A model generated the notes under the pieces. The model did not search any database. It saw only the letters and a program-made list of their open reading frames with translations, and was not told the DNA's origin. Position numbers and translations under genes: made by a program. From an uncultured Porphyromonadaceae bacterium (GTDB lineage: Bacteria > Bacteroidota > Bacteroidia > Bacteroidales > Muribaculaceae): DNA of 64,000 nucleotides. The DNA is taken from the NCBI GenBank assembly GCA_947175495.1, contig CAMWNB010000004.1, positions 1-64,000 on the forward strand, written 5' to 3'. Shown in pieces: positions 60,089 to 64,000 of this stretch. Positions within the stretch are counted from its first letter, which is position 1. The number at the start of each line of letters is the position of its first letter.

Positions 60089-61599
60089 TTTATCACTTTC
60101 ACGCGGCGTTCGCCGGAGGGATTGATTTTCTTATTGCTGCGGCGCATGTAGTCCATGAGGTCGTCGTAAATCACGTTGGGACTCTGCGCCACCACTTTGC
60201 CGCGGGTCAGCGGCTTCATGTAGTCGCCGCCTGCGCTCAGATAGTCGATTGTGGCCAGGCGGTAGGTCTTTTCGGGGTCGACGGGCTTGCCGTCGATGGT
60301 GACGTCCGATGCTTTTTTCGTAGTGGGGTTCACCGTGGCGCGCACATTGGAGCTTACGCCCTGACCGCCGAAAGCTGCAGTCACGTCGAAGGCGTCGAGC
60401 AGGTCGGAACCCTTGATTTCAATCACGTCGATATAGTTGTAGAACGGCATCATCATGATGATGTGGCCTTCGGAGATATCGCCCTTGGGCAGCGAGCGGC
60501 GCAGGCCGCCGCGGTTCATCATGGCCATGTCCACGTCGGGAGCGAGCTCGCGGCCGCGCTCCAGCACAAAATCGGTCACATAGTTGAGAAGCTCGGGGCT
60601 GCCCTGTTCCAGCGGGATGGCCGACGTGGCCACGCGCACGGAGTTGAGCGAGTCCACGCCCTGGCGGTAGCTGTCGAGCACGGCGGCGAGATCGCTGTCC
60701 ACACGGGAGTCAAGGCGCTTGTCCACGGAAATGTAGCGTGCGGAGGGTTTCAGCGTCTCAAGGTCGATTTCCACAACGCCCAGATTGCGCGCGCCCTTGC
60801 CCGTCTGCGCCACCATCACGGTGTCGCCCGCGGCATTCACGATGTGGCCCATCTCACGGCCTTTCTCCGTGGCGGGGTCGATGACGGTGTGGCTGTGGCC
60901 GCCTATTATCACGTCGATGTCGCGCGAGCTCTTGGCGAGCGTCACGTCGTCGATGTCGTCGCTCACCTTGTAGCCGATGTGGGTGATGGCCACCACGGCA
61001 TCGCAGTGCTCGATGTTCTTGAGCCACCATGCCGCAGCGTTGGCGGATTCTATGGCGTCCTTGTATTTCACGCCGTCGTAGGTGCCCACGCGGGCCAGAC
61101 CCTCGGGGTCGCGGTTGATGCCGATGAAGCCGATGCGCCGGCCGTTCACTTCTTTTATGGTATAGGGCTTGAAGAGCTTGCCTATAGTGCGCGTGTCGCG
61201 CATGTCGTAGTTCGTGGCGATGAGTTCCGCATTCGACATGCGCATCCAGTGGCCTATGCTGTCGATACCGTTGTCAAACTCGTGGTTGCCAAGGATGCGG
61301 ATGTCATAGCCGAGGGCATTGAGCATACGCTCCTCCACCTCTCCGCCGAAAAGAGTGAAGAACAGACTGCCCTGCACCGCATCGCCGGCATCGATGAGCA
61401 GCACGTGCGGTTCGTTGGCGCGCACGCTGTCTATCACCACCTTGCGACGGGCCACGCCTCCGAGATTGTCGTCGTCGAAGGGGTCGATCTGCGAATGCGT
61501 GTCGTTGGTGTGGAGCAAAACTAATTTTTCGGCTTGGGCAGGCACGATGGCTGCCGCAGCGAGAGCGCCCATTACGAGCATTTTGGCTGAAAGTCTCAT
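60085..61599 (-). CDS. 5'-nucleotidase/UshA-family metallophosphoesterase
   Basis: A 504-aa secreted enzyme (signal peptide SAKMLVMGALAAAAIVPAQA). Metallophosphoesterase motifs: LLHTNDTHSQID, IDAGDAVQGS, ILGNHEFDNG, AITHIGYK and IIGGHSHTV. The C-terminal nucleotidase domain has NRGGLRRSLPKGDISEGHI and MPFYNYIDVIEIKG. It hydrolyses periplasmic nucleotides or UDP-sugars. In Bacteroides the two domains are often separate proteins; here they are joined. It is upstream of, and overlaps, the GH3 fusion gene. Confidence 0.93.
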   Translation of the reverse strand: MRLSAKMLVMGALAAAAIVPAQAEKLVLLHTNDTHSQIDPFDDDNLGGVARRKVVIDSVRANEPHVLLIDAGDAVQGSLFFTLFGGEVEERMLNALGYDIRILGNHEFDNGIDSIGHWMRMSNAELIATNYDMRDTRTIGKLFKPYTIKEVNGRRIGFIGINRDPEGLARVGTYDGVKYKDAIESANAAAWWLKNIEHCDAVVAITHIGYKVSDDIDDVTLAKSSRDIDVIIGGHSHTVIDPATEKGREMGHIVNAAGDTVMVAQTGKGARNLGVVEIDLETLKPSARYISVDKRLDSRVDSDLAAVLDSYRQGVDSLNSVRVATSAIPLEQGSPELLNYVTDFVLERGRELAPDVDMAMMNRGGLRRSLPKGDISEGHIIMMMPFYNYIDVIEIKGSDLLDAFDVTAAFGGQGVSSNVRATVNPTTKKASDVTIDGKPVDPEKTYRLATIDYLSAGGDYMKPLTRGKVVAQSPNVIYDDLMDYMRRSNKKINPSGERRVKVIK

Positions 61600-61767
61600 A
61601 ACTTTGAGGTAAGATTTTTTGGATATGCGAAATTACCATTTTTTTCCCGTAATTCATACTCCCCACATCCAAATTTCTATAAAATTCACACTTATGGGTG
61701 ACATCGGCGGCACTCCGGCCGTCGCAAAAATACAGACAGAACATCGCAATATATTATAAGAAAACAC

Positions 61768-61775
61768 TACTTTTG
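61768..61775 (+). promoter_or_regulatory. Glycerate kinase -7 promoter element
   Basis: TACTTTTG matches TAnnTTTG, 44 bp before the ATG at 61820. No clear -33 element. The 220-bp gap is AT-rich and also holds the upstream region of the divergent nucleotidase, where I found only a poor match (TAATTTCG, 61628-61635 on the minus strand). Confidence 0.45.
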
Positions 61776-61819
61776 CCGTATGAAATCAAACTGCCGCTTA
61801 ACGCGGAACGTATCATCCC

Positions 61820-62839
61820 ATGATTTTTATTTGTCCTGACAAGTTCAAGGGGACGCTGACGGCATGGCAGGCCGCCGAGGCGATCGAGGCCGGCCTGCGC
61901 GACGCGGGAGTGACTGCGCCCGCGAGGCTGTGCCCCATGGCCGATGGCGGCGACGGGACAGCCGAAGTGCTTGCCCCTCTGCTGCCTGACGGCGAGTGTG
62001 TGGCAGAGTCCAGTCTCCACGTCGGTCCCGAGTGCTTCCGCGGCATCGGGCCGATGCTGCGGTCAAGCCATGCTTTCGGCACAGCTCTGCGCCGCGCGCT
62101 TGAAAGCCACAGCCATGTCTACGCCGCCATCGGCGGCACAGCATGCTGCGACGGCGGCGCCGGCATGCTGCAGGCGCTGGGCATGCGGGCGTTCGCAGCC
62201 GACGGCAGCGAAATCACGCAGCCTCTATCGCCCGCAAAGCTTCCCCTGGTGGCCCGGATCGACTGCACGGGACTCCCGCCCGGCGCCCGCGTCACCGTGC
62301 TGTCCGACGTGCGTGCGTCGCTCGTCCCGGATGGCTCGCAGCCGCTCTCGGCCCTCGACTTTGCCGCCCAGAAAGGATTCACCGACGCCGACATGCCCCG
62401 CCTGGAAGCCGCCTTGCGCCTTTGGCGCTCCGTGGCCTCTCCGTTGCGTTCCGATGCCGACGGCGCCGCAGGCGGCATCGGCTTCGCCCTCGCCTCGGTC
62501 ATGGGCTGCGGCCATCGCTCGGGAGCGGCCTTTGCAGCCGACAGCTACGGCCTGCAATTCGCTCCCGCCGACCTGGTGATTTCCGGCGAAGGCCGCATCG
62601 ACGCACAGACAGGCGCCGGCAAAGTCGTGGGCGAGATGCACGCCCGCGCCCGCGCTGCCGGGTGTGGTTTTCTGGCCATCGGCGGCTCGGTATGCGGCTG
62701 TCATCCGTTCGCCACGCTGAGCGTCAGCCGCCCCGGCGACTCCGTCCCCTCCACTCCCGCCGAGGCTGCCCGCAGACTGCGCGCCGCCGTCAGGCACTTT
62801 TTTTCTTGCACTATTTCAAAAAAAACGCTTACTTTGTAG
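61820..62839 (+). CDS. Glycerate kinase (GlxK/GarK family)
   Basis: A 339-aa enzyme that phosphorylates D-glycerate. It starts MIFICPDKFKGTLTAWQAAEAI, with CPMADGGDGTAEVL (family substrate loop), IGGTACCDGGAGMLQALGM and VISGEGRIDAQTGAGKVVGEM. This is the type-1 glycerate 2-kinase family. It precedes serB by 41 bp, so both may feed three-carbon/serine metabolism and could share a transcript. The C-terminus is Arg/Ala-rich and ends in KKTLTL. Confidence 0.92.
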   Translation: MIFICPDKFKGTLTAWQAAEAIEAGLRDAGVTAPARLCPMADGGDGTAEVLAPLLPDGECVAESSLHVGPECFRGIGPMLRSSHAFGTALRRALESHSHVYAAIGGTACCDGGAGMLQALGMRAFAADGSEITQPLSPAKLPLVARIDCTGLPPGARVTVLSDVRASLVPDGSQPLSALDFAAQKGFTDADMPRLEAALRLWRSVASPLRSDADGAAGGIGFALASVMGCGHRSGAAFAADSYGLQFAPADLVISGEGRIDAQTGAGKVVGEMHARARAAGCGFLAIGGSVCGCHPFATLSVSRPGDSVPSTPAEAARRLRAAVRHFFSCTISKKTLTL

Positions 62840-62880
62840 TCTCTTGCCCTAAACAACCACCACTCTTCCGCAAGCCACAT

Positions 62881-64000
62881 ATGGATTTCGAACTCATTCT
62901 CATCAACATTTCCGGCTCCGACCGTCCAGGAGTGACATCGGCGCTCACCGAGATTCTCGCCAAATACGACGCACGCATCCTCGACATCGGCCAGGCCGAC
63001 ATCCACCACTACCTCTCGCTGGGCATTCTCATACGCACCTCCGGCGAAGTGTCGGGCGACATCATGAAAGATCTGCTGTTCAAGGCCTACGAGCTCAACG
63101 TGAACGTGCGCTTCACCCCCATCTCCGTGGCCGAATACGAGGAATGGGTGGGACGCCAGGGCAAGAACCGCTGGATTATAACAACGCTCGGACGCCGCCT
63201 CAGCTCGCGCCACATAGCGCTCGTCACTGCCGAGATTGCCGAGCAGGGGCTCAACATCGACGGCATACAGCGCCTCACCGGACGCATGCCGCTCAACGAC
63301 GACGACGAACCCAAGTCGAAGAGCTGCGTGGAATTTTCCGTGCGCGGCAATCCCCGCGACGTGTCGGCCATGCAGAAGCGCTTCATGCAGATTTCCGCCG
63401 AGAACGGCTTCGACATATCCCTGCAGCAGGACAACATGTTCCGCCGCTGCCGACGCCTTGTGTGCTTCGACATGGACTCCACCCTCATCGAGACCGAGGT
63501 CATCGACGAACTGGCCATGCGCGCCGGCGTGGGCGACCAGGTCAAGGCCATCACCGAACGCGCCATGCGCGGCGAAATCGATTTCTGCGAGAGCTTCCGC
63601 GAACGTGTGGCCCTGCTCAAGGGGCTCGACGAGAGCGTGATGCGCGAGATTGCCGAAAACCTGCCCATCACGGAAGGCGTCGGCCGCATGATGGAAGTGC
63701 TCAAGCGCTCCGGATTCAAGACGGCCATCCTCTCGGGCGGATTCACCTACTTCGGCAACTACCTCAAGCAGAAATTCGGCATCGACTATGTGTACGCCAA
63801 CGAGCTGGAAATCGTCGACGGCAAACTCACCGGACGCTACCTCGGCGACATCGTAGACGGAAAGCGCAAAGCCGAACTGCTGCGCATCATAGCCCAGGTG
63901 GAGAACATCGACATCGAACAGACCATCGCCGTCGGCGACGGCGCCAACGATCTGCCCATGCTGGCCACCGCCGGCCTCGGCATCGCCTTCCACGCCAAGC
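62881..64000 (+). CDS. serB: Phosphoserine phosphatase, N-terminal ACT domains (partial at right edge)
   Basis: 373 codons are present with no stop before the window ends, which is why the ORF track lists only an antisense shadow here. Two ACT-like regions (ISGSDRPGVTSALTEIL and the following HIALVTAEIAEQGLNI) precede the HAD phosphatase domain, with the nucleophile motif CFDMDSTLIETEVIDELA (about 198-215), AILSGGFTYFG and AVGDGANDLPML. It dephosphorylates phosphoserine as the last step of serine synthesis. The extreme C-terminus lies outside the window. Confidence 0.96.
   Translation, partial: MDFELILINISGSDRPGVTSALTEILAKYDARILDIGQADIHHYLSLGILIRTSGEVSGDIMKDLLFKAYELNVNVRFTPISVAEYEEWVGRQGKNRWIITTLGRRLSSRHIALVTAEIAEQGLNIDGIQRLTGRMPLNDDDEPKSKSCVEFSVRGNPRDVSAMQKRFMQISAENGFDISLQQDNMFRRCRRLVCFDMDSTLIETEVIDELAMRAGVGDQVKAITERAMRGEIDFCESFRERVALLKGLDESVMREIAENLPITEGVGRMMEVLKRSGFKTAILSGGFTYFGNYLKQKFGIDYVYANELEIVDGKLTGRYLGDIVDGKRKAELLRIIAQVENIDIEQTIAVGDGANDLPMLATAGLGIAFHAK

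Noticed and set aside
62701-63993. 430-aa minus-strand ORF at the right edge
   Set aside because: Antisense to serB, which is open to the window end and carries intact ACT and HAD motifs.

Overview
The window reads as a chromosomal segment of a GC-rich member of the Bacteroidales, most like Muribaculaceae. Support comes from many promoters of the Bacteroidetes TTTG-N(19-21)-TAnnTTTG type, weak use of Shine-Dalgarno sequences, an UpxY-type antiterminator at the head of a capsule operon, a gamma/alpha-fused 2-oxoacid:ferredoxin oxidoreductase, a TamL-like lipoprotein, and DUF2027, DUF4286 and DUF5683 proteins. The family placement is inference from gene content. There are no rRNA genes, and I saw no tRNA gene or CRISPR array.

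Layout. (1) 1-1.7 kb: an AT-rich edge with a tyrosine recombinase gene flanked by a 12-bp inverted repeat, probably the end of an integrated element lying mostly to the left. (2) 1.8-2.9 kb: an ECF sigma factor with a near-leaderless, probably autoregulated promoter and a membrane partner. (3) 3.0-3.1 kb: a perfect 16-bp palindrome TGTTCCACGTGGAACA matching parS. (4) 3.1-8.8 kb, minus strand: the rod-shape operon mreB-mreC-mreD-mrdA-rodA, with overlapping or closely spaced genes. (5) 9.2-31 kb, plus strand: a capsule/exopolysaccharide locus. It holds an UpxY-like antiterminator, a PHP phosphatase, Wza-like and Wzc-like export proteins, a Wzx flippase, a pyruvyltransferase, eight glycosyltransferases, an EpsG-like polymerase, a DUF5683 protein, a PglA-like transferase and a PglC/WcaJ-like initiating transferase, followed by a separately promoted nucleotide-sugar dehydratase/epimerase. 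Most junctions are ATGA overlaps. (6) 31-36 kb: an OmpA-family outer membrane protein and korAB. (7) 36-43 kb, minus strand: a ClC channel, then a TPP-riboswitch-controlled thiamine operon thiS-tenI-thiE-thiG-thiH-methyltransferase-tenA-thiD. (8) 43-51 kb: a TamL-like assembly lipoprotein convergent with an operon (1340-aa AlbA_2 protein, GT2, DUF4286, ruvC). (9) 51-55 kb: DUF2027-Smr, an EFR1-type ferredoxin, DUF3861 and an NhaC antiporter. (10) 55.1-55.3 kb: three tandem 73-bp units, each a terminator-like hairpin joined to a consensus promoter, ahead of an LtaS-like sulfatase. (11) 57-64 kb: a GH3/serine-hydrolase fusion with a 5'-nucleotidase, glycerate kinase, and serB running off the right edge.

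Functionally, envelope biogenesis dominates: cell-wall elongation, capsule synthesis and export, outer membrane assembly and peptidoglycan recycling are grouped here, with cofactor and central metabolism genes between them. Many ORF-track entries are antisense or out-of-frame shadows produced by the high GC content and have been left out. Several true starts lie inside the listed ORFs and have been corrected.
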